Shown: positions 1-10,187 of the stretch, piece after piece
How the letters are laid out: every line of letters starts with the position of its first letter
Position numbering within the stretch: position 1 is the stretch's first letter
Origin: Verrucomicrobiota bacterium
GTDB taxonomy: Bacteria > Verrucomicrobiota > Verrucomicrobiia > Opitutales > Opitutaceae
Length of the DNA stretch: 13,477 nt
Direction of reading: 5' to 3'
NCBI GenBank assembly: GCA_023433275.1
Contig: JAEZDN010000163.1
Location: 1 to 13,477 of the forward strand
Notes under the pieces: generated by a model
Seen by the model: only the letters and a program-made list of their open reading frames with translations
Told to the model about the DNA's origin: nothing
Database searches by the model: none
Translations under genes and position numbers: made by a program

Positions 1-46
1 CCCACGCCCCTGCTATGAGACGGTCCGACCGCGCACGCGGCGGAAT
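1..46 (+). repeat. Partial copy of the dispersed hairpin repeat, cut by the window edge
   Basis: The first 46 bases are the tail of the repeat that recurs at 829-1235. Bases 17-46 are identical over 30 positions to 1169-1198, and the preceding CACGCCCC also matches the end of the GGGCGTGG/CCACGCCC hairpin. The repeat ends one base before the stop codon of the VapC toxin gene, so the toxin reading frame abuts it directly. The remainder of this copy lies outside the window. Confidence 0.85.
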
Positions 47-484
47 CTAACCGCGGACTTCCAATCCCGCCACACGGGCGAGTTCGCGTTGCCTCTCATC
101 GAAGGTCACAAACACATTAGCCTTCAAAGCCAGGGCCGAAGCGACGTGCAGTATGTCCATGCCCCGGGCGTCCAACCCCTCCGTATGCCGGCGGCCGAGC
201 GCCTCCGCATGCTTCAGGGCTTTGGGCCAGTCCAGCGGTACGGGGTGCAGCACGCCGGCGGCCTTGTCACTTTCGAGATCATGCAGGGCCTGCTCCCGCT
301 GCACTGTCGTGATCTGGCGGCGGAATACGCAAAGGCGGATCGCATTGCGCAGCTCGTGCTCCAGCAGCGGCGTGAAACAGACGGGCAGGAGCTTGGCCAC
401 CGTCACGGCTGCCTTGGCAGAGTTGGCGTCCTGGATATAAAGCGACACGAGGAAGCTCGTGTCGGCATAGACGGAAGCCGCCAT
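47..484 (-). CDS. vapC: PIN-domain ribonuclease toxin, VapC family
   Basis: This 145-residue protein has the size and layout of VapC toxins, which are Mg-dependent ribonucleases that cleave RNA when the partner antitoxin is lost. The acidic residues expected of a PIN active site are visible: D8 in the opening YADTSFLVSLY strand, E44 (or E42) in LLEHELRN, D110 in GMDILHVASA and D129 in VFVTFDERQ. The start codon overlaps the antitoxin stop by one base (TGATG at 486-482), so translation is probably coupled and the toxin follows the antitoxin. The exact RNA target cannot be read from sequence. The gene appears intact. Its stop codon sits directly against a dispersed repeat, which suggests the pair may move or be lost as a cassette. 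Confidence 0.9.
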   Translation of the reverse strand: MAASVYADTSFLVSLYIQDANSAKAAVTVAKLLPVCFTPLLEHELRNAIRLCVFRRQITTVQREQALHDLESDKAAGVLHPVPLDWPKALKHAEALGRRHTEGLDARGMDILHVASALALKANVFVTFDERQRELARVAGLEVRG

Positions 485-744
485 CAGTAGCGGCCCTTGT
501 TGTCAGCCAGCAAATCAGCCATCACCTCCGCCGGGATCACCTTGTCACCGTAAATGGCGTGCAGCCGGGCGCGGAAATCGGGCACGATGGGTTTCTTCTT
601 CGCCGCGTCACCCGCCGGCGTGAGATTGGCCACGACCTTCCGGCGCCGGGTGATGGTCACTTCCTGGCCGGCATTGACCCAGGCAAGGACCTTGGGGAAC
701 TCAGTGCGCAACTGACGGACGGTCACTGTTTTCATGTGAATCAT
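484..744 (-). CDS. Antitoxin of the toxin-antitoxin pair, Phd/YefM-like
   Basis: An 86-residue protein (83 if the second ATG, at 735, is used) lies immediately upstream of the VapC toxin and overlaps it by one base. The N-terminus, MKTVTVRQLRTEFPKVL followed by NAGQEVTITRRRKVVANLTP, follows the Phd/YefM pattern: a short strand, a helix, then the 'G..V.IT..(G/R)..VA.L.P' hairpin of the DNA-binding domain. The C-terminal part (PDFRARLHAIYGDKV and onward) would wrap the toxin and block its active site. Such antitoxins usually repress their own promoter. A TTGACA hexamer lies at 770-765 on this strand, but I see no convincing -10 box and no Shine-Dalgarno sequence before either ATG. Members of this family are often called VapB when paired with a PIN toxin. 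Confidence 0.85.
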   Translation of the reverse strand: MIHMKTVTVRQLRTEFPKVLAWVNAGQEVTITRRRKVVANLTPAGDAAKKKPIVPDFRARLHAIYGDKVIPAEVMADLLADNKGRY

Positions 745-828
745 CTTGTTTCACTCAGTTTCCCTGTCAAGCGGTCCTCCCTCCCCCGGCCGGCTCCGCA
801 AACGTGTGGTCTTAGCCGGAAAGACGGA

Positions 829-1235
829 CGGTGCAGGGGCGCGGCTTGACCGCGCCCTTCCCGCGCTGTGGGACCGAGGGCGTGGTCGAGCCACGCCCCT
901 ACAACCAGACGGTCCAACCGCGCACGCTTGGATCCTTCGCTTTGCTCAGGATGACGGTGGCGGGTGCAGGGGCGCGGCTTGACCGCGCCCTTTCCTCGCT
1001 GTGGGACCGAGGGCGTGGTCGAGCCACGCCCCTGCAACGAGACAGTTCGACCACGGATCCTTGGATCCTTCGCTCTGCTCAGGATGACGGGTGGCGGGTG
1101 TTGCGGCGCGACGAGACCGCGCCGTTCGCTGCGGAACCGAGGGCGTGGGCGAGCCACGCCCCTACAACGAGACGGTCCGACCGCGCACGCGGCGGAATGG
1201 CATTCCGACTGCATGGCTCCGGCTGGGACACGAAA
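829..1235 (+). repeat. Three tandem copies of a hairpin-rich intergenic repeat
   Basis: Three successive copies begin near 829, 952 and 1085. Each carries a first hairpin (GGGCGCGG-CTTGA-CCGCGCCC at 837-857 and 970-990, diverged at 1104-1124). A second hairpin follows (GGGCGTGG-TCGAG-CCACGCCC at 878-898 and 1011-1031; loop GCGAG at 1141-1161). Copies 1 and 2 then have GGATCCTTCGCT(T/C)TGCTC and AGGATGACGG, around 930-957 and 1063-1090. The third copy ends differently, in a stretch (1191-1235) also found in the inverted copy near 5590-5690. Several open frames cross this region on both strands, but they are translations of the repeat rather than genes. The stretch 745-828 holds nothing recognisable. 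Confidence 0.9.
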
Positions 1236-1272
1236 AAGGCGCGCTCCGGAGAGCGCGCCTTGAAGTTTTTTT
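1233..1272. terminator. Bidirectional Rho-independent terminator downstream of groL
   Basis: A perfect 11-bp stem (AAGGCGCGCTC at 1236-1246, loop CGGA, GAGCGCGCCTT at 1251-1261) is followed on the plus strand by seven T residues at 1266-1272. On the minus strand it is followed directly by a run of five T (complement of 1233-1237). For groL transcripts it lies about 50 bases after the stop codon. It would stop the chaperone operon before the repeat array and the antitoxin gene. Confidence 0.88.
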
Positions 1273-1323
1273 GCGAGTGAGGCTGGGCCTTGTCGCGCCG
1301 TAGCTCCGAGGGAGCGAAGGCGG

Positions 1324-2961
<1,638 letters not shown>

Positions 2962-3011
2962 ATGATTTTAAAATTAAGGGTTTGGGATTTTGGGTGTGGG
3001 ATCCGGGTTTA

Positions 3012-3308
3012 TCAGGCGATGACGCCGAGGATGTCGTCCTCGCGGACCAGGGTGTACTTCTGGTCGTCGATCTTCACCTCGGTGCCGCCGTATTTGGAGA
3101 TCAGCACCTTGTCGCCGACCTTCACTTCGAAGGCCGAGACCTTGCCGTTCTCATCCTTCTTGCCGGTGCCGAGGGCGATGACCTTCGCCTCCTGCGGCTT
3201 TTCCTTGGCGCTGTCGGGGATGATGATCCCGCCGCGGACCTGTTCCTTTTCCTCGATGTGTTGCACGAGCACACGATCACCGATGGGTTTGATGTTCACT
3301 TTAGCCAT
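3012..3308 (-). CDS. groS: 10-kDa co-chaperonin GroES
   Basis: This 98-residue protein is the usual GroES length. It starts KVNIKPIGDRVLV, contains the mobile loop around residues 19-33 (EKEQVRGGIIIPDSAKE) that docks onto GroEL, and ends in the conserved strand pattern VGDKVLISKYGGTEV...YTLVREDDILGVI. It forms the heptameric lid of the GroEL chamber. It lies 84 bp after dnaK and 50 bp before groL on the same strand, so the three are probably co-transcribed. The leader before the ATG (AACCAATACCCAT) has no Shine-Dalgarno match and no CIRCE element. An additional promoter in the 84-bp gap cannot be excluded, but none stands out. Confidence 0.98.
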   Translation of the reverse strand: MAKVNIKPIGDRVLVQHIEEKEQVRGGIIIPDSAKEKPQEAKVIALGTGKKDENGKVSAFEVKVGDKVLISKYGGTEVKIDDQKYTLVREDDILGVIA

Positions 3309-3392
3309 ATGGGTATTGGTTGTGGGTTGAAGTTTGTGGGATGGAAAAACGCGAACCCGACCCTGTAACCCGGGCCGGGCGCGCGTGAAAGG

Positions 3393-5333
<1,941 letters not shown>

Positions 5334-5338
5334 GCCCG

Positions 5339-5344
5339 CTCCTC
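5339..5344 (-). promoter_or_regulatory. Shine-Dalgarno sequence of dnaK
   Basis: GAGGAG on the minus strand lies five bases before the dnaK ATG at 5333. It is notable because almost every other start in the window lacks such a site, and it supports this ATG as the true start. Confidence 0.8.
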
Positions 5345-5405
5345 AGCTGGCAATGTGCCTCATCGCTGCACCAGATCGCTACCATCTGATCATCAGTATC
5401 TTGAT

Positions 5406-5508
5406 AGTTTAATAGGTGGAAACAGGACTTCTCAAACGCTCCAGTTTTGACACTTAATGTCTCACATTGCTCCACATGTGACACACCTGCGACAGCGAGG
5501 TTGTCACA
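5406..5508 (-). promoter_or_regulatory. Putative dnaK-groES-groEL promoter and upstream dyads
   Basis: On the minus strand TTGAGA (5435-5430) is followed after 18 bases by TAAACT (5411-5406), a plausible housekeeping-type promoter about 70 bases before the dnaK start. Upstream lie two dyads: TGACA...TGTCTCA around 5448-5465, and a cleaner pair of 7-base arms TGTGACA (5477-5483) and TGTCACA (5502-5508) separated by 18 bases. These could bind a regulator. The CIRCE operator of HrcA is absent, and I see no clear heat-shock sigma-factor promoter. The promoter call is by eye only. Confidence 0.4.
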
Positions 5509-5575
5509 CCTTTAGCCTCTACGTAGGGGTAGGGGCACATGTTTGCTGAGCCCTCCGCCTCGCGCACGTGCCTCC

Positions 5576-5758
5576 GGGCGCAGCAAGTCTGCGCCCCTAC
5601 GGGTGGCCAGGGACGCTCTTTCTTGGCCCCGTAGCCGGAACCCCGAAGAAGGAGCGCGATTCCGCAGCGTGCGGTCGGACTGTTTCGGGTGCACGGGGCG
5701 TGGCTCGTCCACGCCCTCGGTTCCCGCTGCGAGAAATGGGCGCGGTCAAGCCGCGCCC
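5576..5758 (-). repeat. Inverted copy of the hairpin repeat plus a variant hairpin
   Basis: Read on the minus strand this is the same repeat as 829-1235. It has GGGCGCGG-CTTGA-CCGCGCCC at 5758-5738 and GGGCGTGG-ACGAG-CCACGCCC at 5716-5696. The tail shares GCGGAAT and TCCGGCT with the third tandem copy. A different hairpin, GGGCGCAG-CAAGT-CTGCGCCC, lies at 5576-5596 and recurs at 11784-11804 in the other orientation. Bases 5509-5575 show no gene and no repeat I can define. Open frames across this stretch are repeat translations. Confidence 0.85.
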
Positions 5759-5880
5759 CTACACCCGCCACCGTCATCCTGCGCAGGGGCGGGCGGGTCA
5801 GTCCGGCTTCGCGGCATTGAAGCCTGAAGCCGGGTGAGGGCACCCGGCCCACAGGACGAAAGGATTAGCCGGAACAATTC
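5757..5880. repeat. Left arm of a ~120-bp inverted repeat
   Basis: The reverse complement of this stretch matches 11972-12088 almost base for base. I count four or five substitutions, one single-base gap and one 8-base insertion here (a partial duplication of GGCTTCA). Its outer end runs into the hairpin repeat. Its inner end is 13 bases from the stop codon of the Cys-rich gene. It contains the same two overlapping hairpins as the right arm, although the 8-base insertion changes the loop of the second. Confidence 0.9.
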
Positions 5881-5893
5881 GGCATGAATCCGG

Positions 5894-6265
5894 CTACTCG
5901 GCCGGATCCGCGCAACACGCGCCTTTGCACGCATGACAGTCGGCGCAAAGCCAGATGTGACCGAAGTCGTGGGCGCCGAATGCCCCGCATTCGGCGCAGT
6001 TCGACTCCGACATCTCCTCCCTTTCGCCAGCTTGGGGCGCAAACACGCCTTCATGTTGCCGCGCCGCGGCAAGCAATCGCGCCGACCCCACGAGCCGGCT
6101 TTTCCAGTCCAGGGGATGGCGTCCCTGAAACTCACGCAACCGCGCGATCGAGGAACAACCCGCACAAGCCTGGTAACAACAATTGGGATTCAACCGCAGC
6201 GTTTCATGGGCCGCGGTCCCGGTTTTCAACCCATCGCCTGCGACCCTGTTTGTCGCGTCTCTCAT
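5894..6265 (-). CDS. Small cysteine-rich protein coupled to fdhD, function unknown
   Basis: I do not recognise this 123-residue protein. Its ATG overlaps the fdhD stop as ATGA (6265-6262), which argues that it is a real, co-translated gene. It has eleven cysteines in two groups. The first is NPNCCYQACAGC near residues 27-38. The second is at the end, CAECGAF then WLCADCHACKGACC, a spacing like a zinc ribbon or a metal or sulfur relay. Between them a basic helix-like part (LREFQGRHPLDWKSRLVGSARLLAAARQ) leads to the second cluster. An internal ATG at 6013, preceded directly by GGGAGGAG, could also give a separate 39-residue product holding only the second group. A role beside FdhD in molybdoenzyme maturation is inferred from position alone. 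Confidence 0.7.
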   Translation of the reverse strand: MRDATNRVAGDGLKTGTAAHETLRLNPNCCYQACAGCSSIARLREFQGRHPLDWKSRLVGSARLLAAARQHEGVFAPQAGEREEMSESNCAECGAFGAHDFGHIWLCADCHACKGACCADPAE

Positions 6266-7104
6266 GAAACGATCCGGTCCGCACCCGCATACACATTCAT
6301 GCGCCCGTCGCGCAGGAACCCCACCAGCGTCTGCCCGCCCGCCCGCGCAAAATCCACCGCCAGGCTCGTGGGCGCCGAGATGGCCGCCACCAACGCGATC
6401 CGGGCAGCCAGCGCCTTCTGCACGATCTCAAAGGCCACGCGTCCGCTGACCAACAGGATCACCTCGGACGGATCCCACTCTCCCGTCAGCAGCAGGTGAC
6501 CGATCACCTTGTCGACCGCGTTGTGCCGCCCCACGTCCTCCCGGGAAACGAGCAACCGCCCGTCGGCCGCGAACAGCCCCGTCGCGTGCAAGCCACCCGT
6601 GCGCTGAAACGTTTCCTGCGCCGCGCCCAGCGTCGCCGGCATTGCGGCCAGCACCTTCGCGCTCACGCGGGGCCCGACGTCGGGCCCGATCGCGGGCATT
6701 TTCGCCTGCACGGCCGCGATGGTCGCCTTCCCGCACAACCCGCAACTGCTGGCTGTGAATACGTGCCGCGTGAGCCGCGCAAAATCCACCGCCTCGGGCC
6801 GCGTCAGCCGCACGTCCACGATGTTTGGCTCGAGTCCCCCGCCGTTCTTCGCCGTCACCGGGCGGATGGCCACGATGTCCTCGCGTCGTGCCACCACGCC
6901 TTCCGTGAGCAGAAATCCCGCCGCCAGTTCCTCGTCGTGGCCCGGGGTACGCATCGTGACCGCCACCGGCCGGCCCTCGACGCGGATCTCGAGCGGTTCC
7001 TCGACCGCGAGGTCATCGCGCTCATCCACCGCCGCCACGCCCGCCTGCCGGCGTTGCACCGTGCGCGCCGCGTGGGAGGATGGGGGGTTGGTTGATGGCT
7101 TCAT
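6262..7104 (-). CDS. fdhD: FdhD, sulfurtransferase for formate dehydrogenase maturation
   Basis: FdhD passes sulfur from a cysteine desulfurase to the molybdenum cofactor of formate-dehydrogenase-type enzymes. The 280-residue product shows the family marks: RTPGHDEELAAGFLLTEG at 52-69, the CGLC pair (C121 and C124) in TASSCGLCGK, LHATGLF, and SREDVGRHNAVDKVIG at 187-202. The frame is open further upstream to an ATG at 7143, but those 13 extra residues are encoded by a REPIN-like repeat, so I place the start at 7104 (MKPSTNPP). No Shine-Dalgarno sequence is visible. It follows its likely client enzyme by 112 bp on the same strand, and its stop overlaps the Cys-rich gene by four bases. Confidence 0.97.
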   Translation of the reverse strand: MKPSTNPPSSHAARTVQRRQAGVAAVDERDDLAVEEPLEIRVEGRPVAVTMRTPGHDEELAAGFLLTEGVVARREDIVAIRPVTAKNGGGLEPNIVDVRLTRPEAVDFARLTRHVFTASSCGLCGKATIAAVQAKMPAIGPDVGPRVSAKVLAAMPATLGAAQETFQRTGGLHATGLFAADGRLLVSREDVGRHNAVDKVIGHLLLTGEWDPSEVILLVSGRVAFEIVQKALAARIALVAAISAPTSLAVDFARAGGQTLVGFLRDGRMNVYAGADRIVS

Positions 7105-7113
7105 GGTTCGGCG

Positions 7114-7180
7114 GTAGGAGCCTGCTTGCAGGCGATCACGCAAGCGGCATCACGCGAATCGCCTGCGAGCAGACTCCTAC
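7114..7180. repeat. REPIN-like doublet between the molybdoenzyme gene and fdhD
   Basis: Two 23-base arms, 7114-7136 and the inverted 7158-7180, match at 21 of 23 positions and are separated by 21 bases. Each arm holds its own small hairpin (GCCTGC-TT-GCAGGC in the left arm), and the pair can fold into one long hairpin. The motif GTAGGAG plus hairpin plus GCGAT resembles the REP sequences of Pseudomonas (GTAGGAGC...TTGC...GCGA). The element sits inside a likely transcription unit and could slow, end or stabilise the transcript. Confidence 0.85.
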
Positions 7181-7216
7181 ATTCTGAGCGACGATTCACA
7201 TTCGTCCCATCCGCGG

Positions 7217-9454
7217 TTAGAGTATCTTCTCGATTCGCACATGCGCATTATAATCCGGCACGCCGCCGCCGCGGTCCCCGACGCCGCGCCGGATCAGGTG
7301 GTTGCCTTCGGGCCAGTGCACCTGAAGGTTGCCTCGCGCCAGCGGCGCCAGGAAAACCCGCCCGTCGTACCGCCCGCGATCGTTCACCAGCGACACGCGG
7401 TCACCGTGCAGGAGGCGCAATTCGGCCGCGTCCTCCTCGTTCATGAGCACCGCGTCGCGCGCCGCGCCGTTGAGGGGATCCACCTCCGCGTAGATGAGCG
7501 TGTTGAACTGTTTGCCCCGGCGCGTGCTGACATGGAAAACCCCGGGCGCACGCGGGGCACGGTCCGGCAGATCCACCGCGACGAAGCGCGCGCGCCCGTC
7601 CTCCGTGGGGCACACGCCGCCCGGGCACAGGTGCGGGCCGCCGTACTGGAACGCGTCACCGGTCTTCCGCAAATGCTGGACGCCGTCGTAGAACGGCACG
7701 ACCCGCGCGATCTCCTCGCGCATCTCCCAACCGGTGCGACATCCCAGTTGCGCCGCGCGCTCCGGCCACGCGGCGGCCGCCACTTCCAAAAGGATTTTCC
7801 ATTCCGCGCGCGCCTCGCCGACCTGCCGCGGGATTTCCGGCGTGAACATCACGCGCCGCTCCGTGCTGGTCTCGGTGCCGCCGTCATCCTGTTCATAACG
7901 CGTCTTGCCCGGCAACAGGATCACCTCGTCGGCCGGATCCAGCAGCATCTGGTCGGTGAGCATGATGTCCTGGTGCACGCGACACGGCACCCGCGACAAG
8001 GCCGCCGCCACGTGGTCGGGATCCGGGAGCGTGCGCAGGAAATTGCCGCCGATCATGTAGAACACGTCGAGTTCCCCGCGGTCGCTCGCCTCGACCATCT
8101 CCGTCGCCGTGAGCCCGGGCCAGTCGGGGATCGGAAAACCATAATGCGCCGCGAGGGCGGCGGCATTGGCCGCATTGACCGGCTTGCCGCCGGGAAATGC
8201 CGTCGAATATGCCCCCATCTCGGCGCCGCCCTGCACCGACGAGTGCCCGCGGATCGGCATCACCCCGCATTGGTCCCGGCCGAGAAAGCCCCGCGCGAGT
8301 GCCAGGTTCAGGATCATGCGCACATTGTCGGCGCCCCACTGATGTTGCGTGATGCCCATGCTCCACACGAACACGCCGCTCCGCGCGTTCCCGATCAGCT
8401 CGGCGAACTCGATGATGCTCGCGCGCGGCAGCCCGCTTCCTTTTTCCAATTCCTCCCACGCCAGCGCCCGTGCGCGCTCTTCGACTTGGGCCCAATCATG
8501 CGTGTGCGCGTCGACGAAGCCGCGGTCCACGCGACCCGTCTCGATGAGGTGCTTGAGCGCGCCGTACAGGAAGGGGATGTCTCCGCCCTGCCCCACAGGA
8601 AACCAGTAGTCGGCGAGGTCGGACCCGAACAACGCGCTGCTCGCAGTCGACGGGACCCAATAGCGCTGCATGCCCGGCTCCAGATACGGATTAACCAAAA
8701 TGATCCTCGTCCCGCGCTCCTTCGCGATGTGCAGGTACTTGGTCGAGACCGGCTGGTCGTTGGCCGGGTTGGAGCCGAAGAACACCACCACGTCCGCGCC
8801 CCACCAGTCCTTGTAACTGCAGGTGGTCGCGGCGAGCCCGAGCATATGCTTCATCGCAGCCGTGGACGGCGAATGACACAGGCGCGCGGCGTTATCGACG
8901 TGATTGGTGCCGAGGAAACGCGCCGCCTTCTGCGCCGCATAATAAATCTCGTTCGTCACACCGCGCGCGGTCACGAAAAACGCCATGCGCCGCGGGTCGG
9001 TCGCGCGCAACCGGCTCCCGATCGAGGCCAGCGCCTCGTCCCAGCTGATGCGCGTGAAACCCTTCTCGCCCTTCCGCCGCCGCATCGGGTGCGCCAGCCG
9101 GCCCAACGCGCGCAGCGCGCGATTGTCCCGGCCGCGCAACGCCGCCACGTCCGCGAGCACCGCCGGGTCCATCGCGGGCATGGTGTTCAATCGGAGAAGA
9201 TTCAACCGCGTCATGCACAGGTGCACGCCGTCGATCGTCCAGTCATGCAGGCCCGCCACACCGAGCGCGCAACCGTCGCAGACGCCCCGGTTGAGTACTT
9301 TCCAGGCATAGCCGAGGTTGTCGCGGTTGTCCCACGCCACCTTCAGCATGTCGCGAAAATGTTTCGGCTTCGTCCGGCCCAGACCGAAGGGCGAAAGGCG
9401 GCGGATCCGGTCGCCCGGGACGGGGGTGAGGCGGTGCGTGGACGGCGTGGACAT
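7217..9454 (-). CDS. Molybdopterin oxidoreductase, formate-dehydrogenase-like (YdeP/FdhF-like)
   Basis: This 745-residue protein belongs to the molybdopterin oxidoreductases closest to E. coli YdeP and stand-alone FdhF-like alpha subunits. Near the N-terminus three cysteines (C59, C62, C80, in VCDGCALGV and GVHLC) are placed as in YdeP and probably hold an Fe-S cluster. The likely molybdenum ligand is C193 in RLCHSPSTAA (a TGT codon, so not selenocysteine). Further marks are FFGSNPANDQPV, SMGITQHQWGADNV, MPIRGHSSVQG, and a C-terminal MopB-type domain with QFNTLIY and HGDRVSLVN. No electron-transfer or membrane subunit is adjacent, and no signal peptide is seen, so it is probably cytosolic. 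Its neighbour fdhD supports a bis-MGD enzyme. Whether it oxidises formate is not shown; YdeP itself is linked to acid resistance. The start at 9454 gives the full family length. Confidence 0.93.
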   Translation of the reverse strand: MSTPSTHRLTPVPGDRIRRLSPFGLGRTKPKHFRDMLKVAWDNRDNLGYAWKVLNRGVCDGCALGVAGLHDWTIDGVHLCMTRLNLLRLNTMPAMDPAVLADVAALRGRDNRALRALGRLAHPMRRRKGEKGFTRISWDEALASIGSRLRATDPRRMAFFVTARGVTNEIYYAAQKAARFLGTNHVDNAARLCHSPSTAAMKHMLGLAATTCSYKDWWGADVVVFFGSNPANDQPVSTKYLHIAKERGTRIILVNPYLEPGMQRYWVPSTASSALFGSDLADYWFPVGQGGDIPFLYGALKHLIETGRVDRGFVDAHTHDWAQVEERARALAWEELEKGSGLPRASIIEFAELIGNARSGVFVWSMGITQHQWGADNVRMILNLALARGFLGRDQCGVMPIRGHSSVQGGAEMGAYSTAFPGGKPVNAANAAALAAHYGFPIPDWPGLTATEMVEASDRGELDVFYMIGGNFLRTLPDPDHVAAALSRVPCRVHQDIMLTDQMLLDPADEVILLPGKTRYEQDDGGTETSTERRVMFTPEIPRQVGEARAEWKILLEVAAAAWPERAAQLGCRTGWEMREEIARVVPFYDGVQHLRKTGDAFQYGGPHLCPGGVCPTEDGRARFVAVDLPDRAPRAPGVFHVSTRRGKQFNTLIYAEVDPLNGAARDAVLMNEEDAAELRLLHGDRVSLVNDRGRYDGRVFLAPLARGNLQVHWPEGNHLIRRGVGDRGGGVPDYNAHVRIEKIL

Positions 9455-9596
9455 CTCAGCGGTCCGGAAGAATTCAGTCCCGGACTTGCAGAAGCAACGC
9501 TGGACCTTAGTCTATCTATATCAGCCAGACGCATTTGGTCTCCTAAACCTCGCTCCGTTTCGGTCGATAGCTAGGGCCACCCTTGTTCGCGCTCCC
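9455..9596. promoter_or_regulatory. Divergent intergenic region of the two accessory operons
   Basis: This 142-bp gap separates the minus-strand molybdoenzyme gene from the plus-strand peptidase gene and should hold promoters for both. An AT-rich block (CTATCTATAT) at 9512-9521 is the only conspicuous base-composition change. TTGCAG at 9486-9491 is a possible plus-strand -35 box, but no good -10 box lies at the right distance. No dyad operator stands out. Confidence 0.45.
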
Positions 9597-10187
9597 GTGT
9601 TTTCCCTGTCCTCCCCCCTTATCCGGCCGATCCGGGCCGTCCTCTGGCTATTGCTGCTCGCGGGCGGCTGGGGCGCGGCGGGCGAGCTCGACGCGGTCAC
9701 GCTCCGGGAGCTCACGGAAAACTCCAATCTCAACGCCAAGAAATTCGCCGGCTACTTCGGCGACTTCGCCTACGAGTTCCATGGCCCGATCCAATCCGCC
9801 CCCACGTTCCTGGCGCGCGAACGCGGCGATTGCGACGACTACGCCGTGCTGGCCGACTACGTCCTCCGCCGGCACGGGTTCAAGACGCGCCTCATCCATA
9901 TCCGGCTCGCCGGGCGCGTGGCCCACGCCGTATGCTACGTGACGGAAAACAAGGCCTACCTCGACTACAACAACCGCGCCGTGTTCTTCACCCTCACCCG
10001 CTCCGGCGCCGAAATCCGCGACATCGCCACGAAGGTGGCCGCCTCCCTCGAGGCGAACTGGACCACCGCCTCCGAATTCACTTATTCCTACTCCACCCGC
10101 CGAAAAACCATGATCGCCACCGTCTCCCGCACCGGCGGCGATCCGGTCCCCGGCGGCCCCTCCTCCTCCGCTTTCGATGTCGACTGA
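9597..10187 (+). CDS. Exported transglutaminase-like cysteine peptidase
   Basis: From the GTG at 9597 the product is 196 residues and opens with a convincing signal peptide: RPIR, then AVLWLLLLAGGWGAAG to about residue 29. The remainder is a compact transglutaminase-like domain with C79 in ERGDCDDYA, H110 in RVAHAVCYV and D123 in AYLDYNN, matching the Cys-His-Asp triad. The RGDC(D/E)DYA motif also resembles the bacterial transglutaminase-like cysteine proteases typified by LapG. It probably acts in the periplasm, as a protease or on peptide cross-links. The frame is open back to an ATG at 9318, inside the divergent gene, which I reject because only the GTG start gives a signal peptide and clears the intergenic region. 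The last 11 bases overlap the sensor gene. No Shine-Dalgarno sequence is seen. Confidence 0.8.
   Translation: MFSLSSPLIRPIRAVLWLLLLAGGWGAAGELDAVTLRELTENSNLNAKKFAGYFGDFAYEFHGPIQSAPTFLARERGDCDDYAVLADYVLRRHGFKTRLIHIRLAGRVAHAVCYVTENKAYLDYNNRAVFFTLTRSGAEIRDIATKVAASLEANWTTASEFTYSYSTRRKTMIATVSRTGGDPVPGGPSSSAFDVD

Noticed and set aside
829..1200. CRISPR array
   Set aside because: Units of about 125-135 bp without spacers of constant length, internal hairpins, copies in both orientations elsewhere, and no cas genes.
5454..5852. 132-codon frame upstream of dnaK
   Set aside because: It crosses the inverted repeat copy and the dnaK promoter region; the peptide is repeat-derived.
7105..7143. Upstream ATG giving FdhD 13 more residues
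   Set aside because: Those residues are encoded by the REPIN-like element, and the ATG at 7104 gives the normal family length.
8870..8890. Selenocysteine at the molybdenum site
   Set aside because: The codon is TGT in RLCHSPS, so the residue is an ordinary cysteine.
7241..9574. 777-codon open frame opposite the molybdoenzyme gene
   Set aside because: The minus strand carries a full-length protein with clear family motifs; the plus-strand frame is Arg/His-rich shadow.
9318..9596. Longer start for the exported peptidase
   Set aside because: It would begin inside the divergent gene and bury the signal peptide; the GTG at 9597 fits both.
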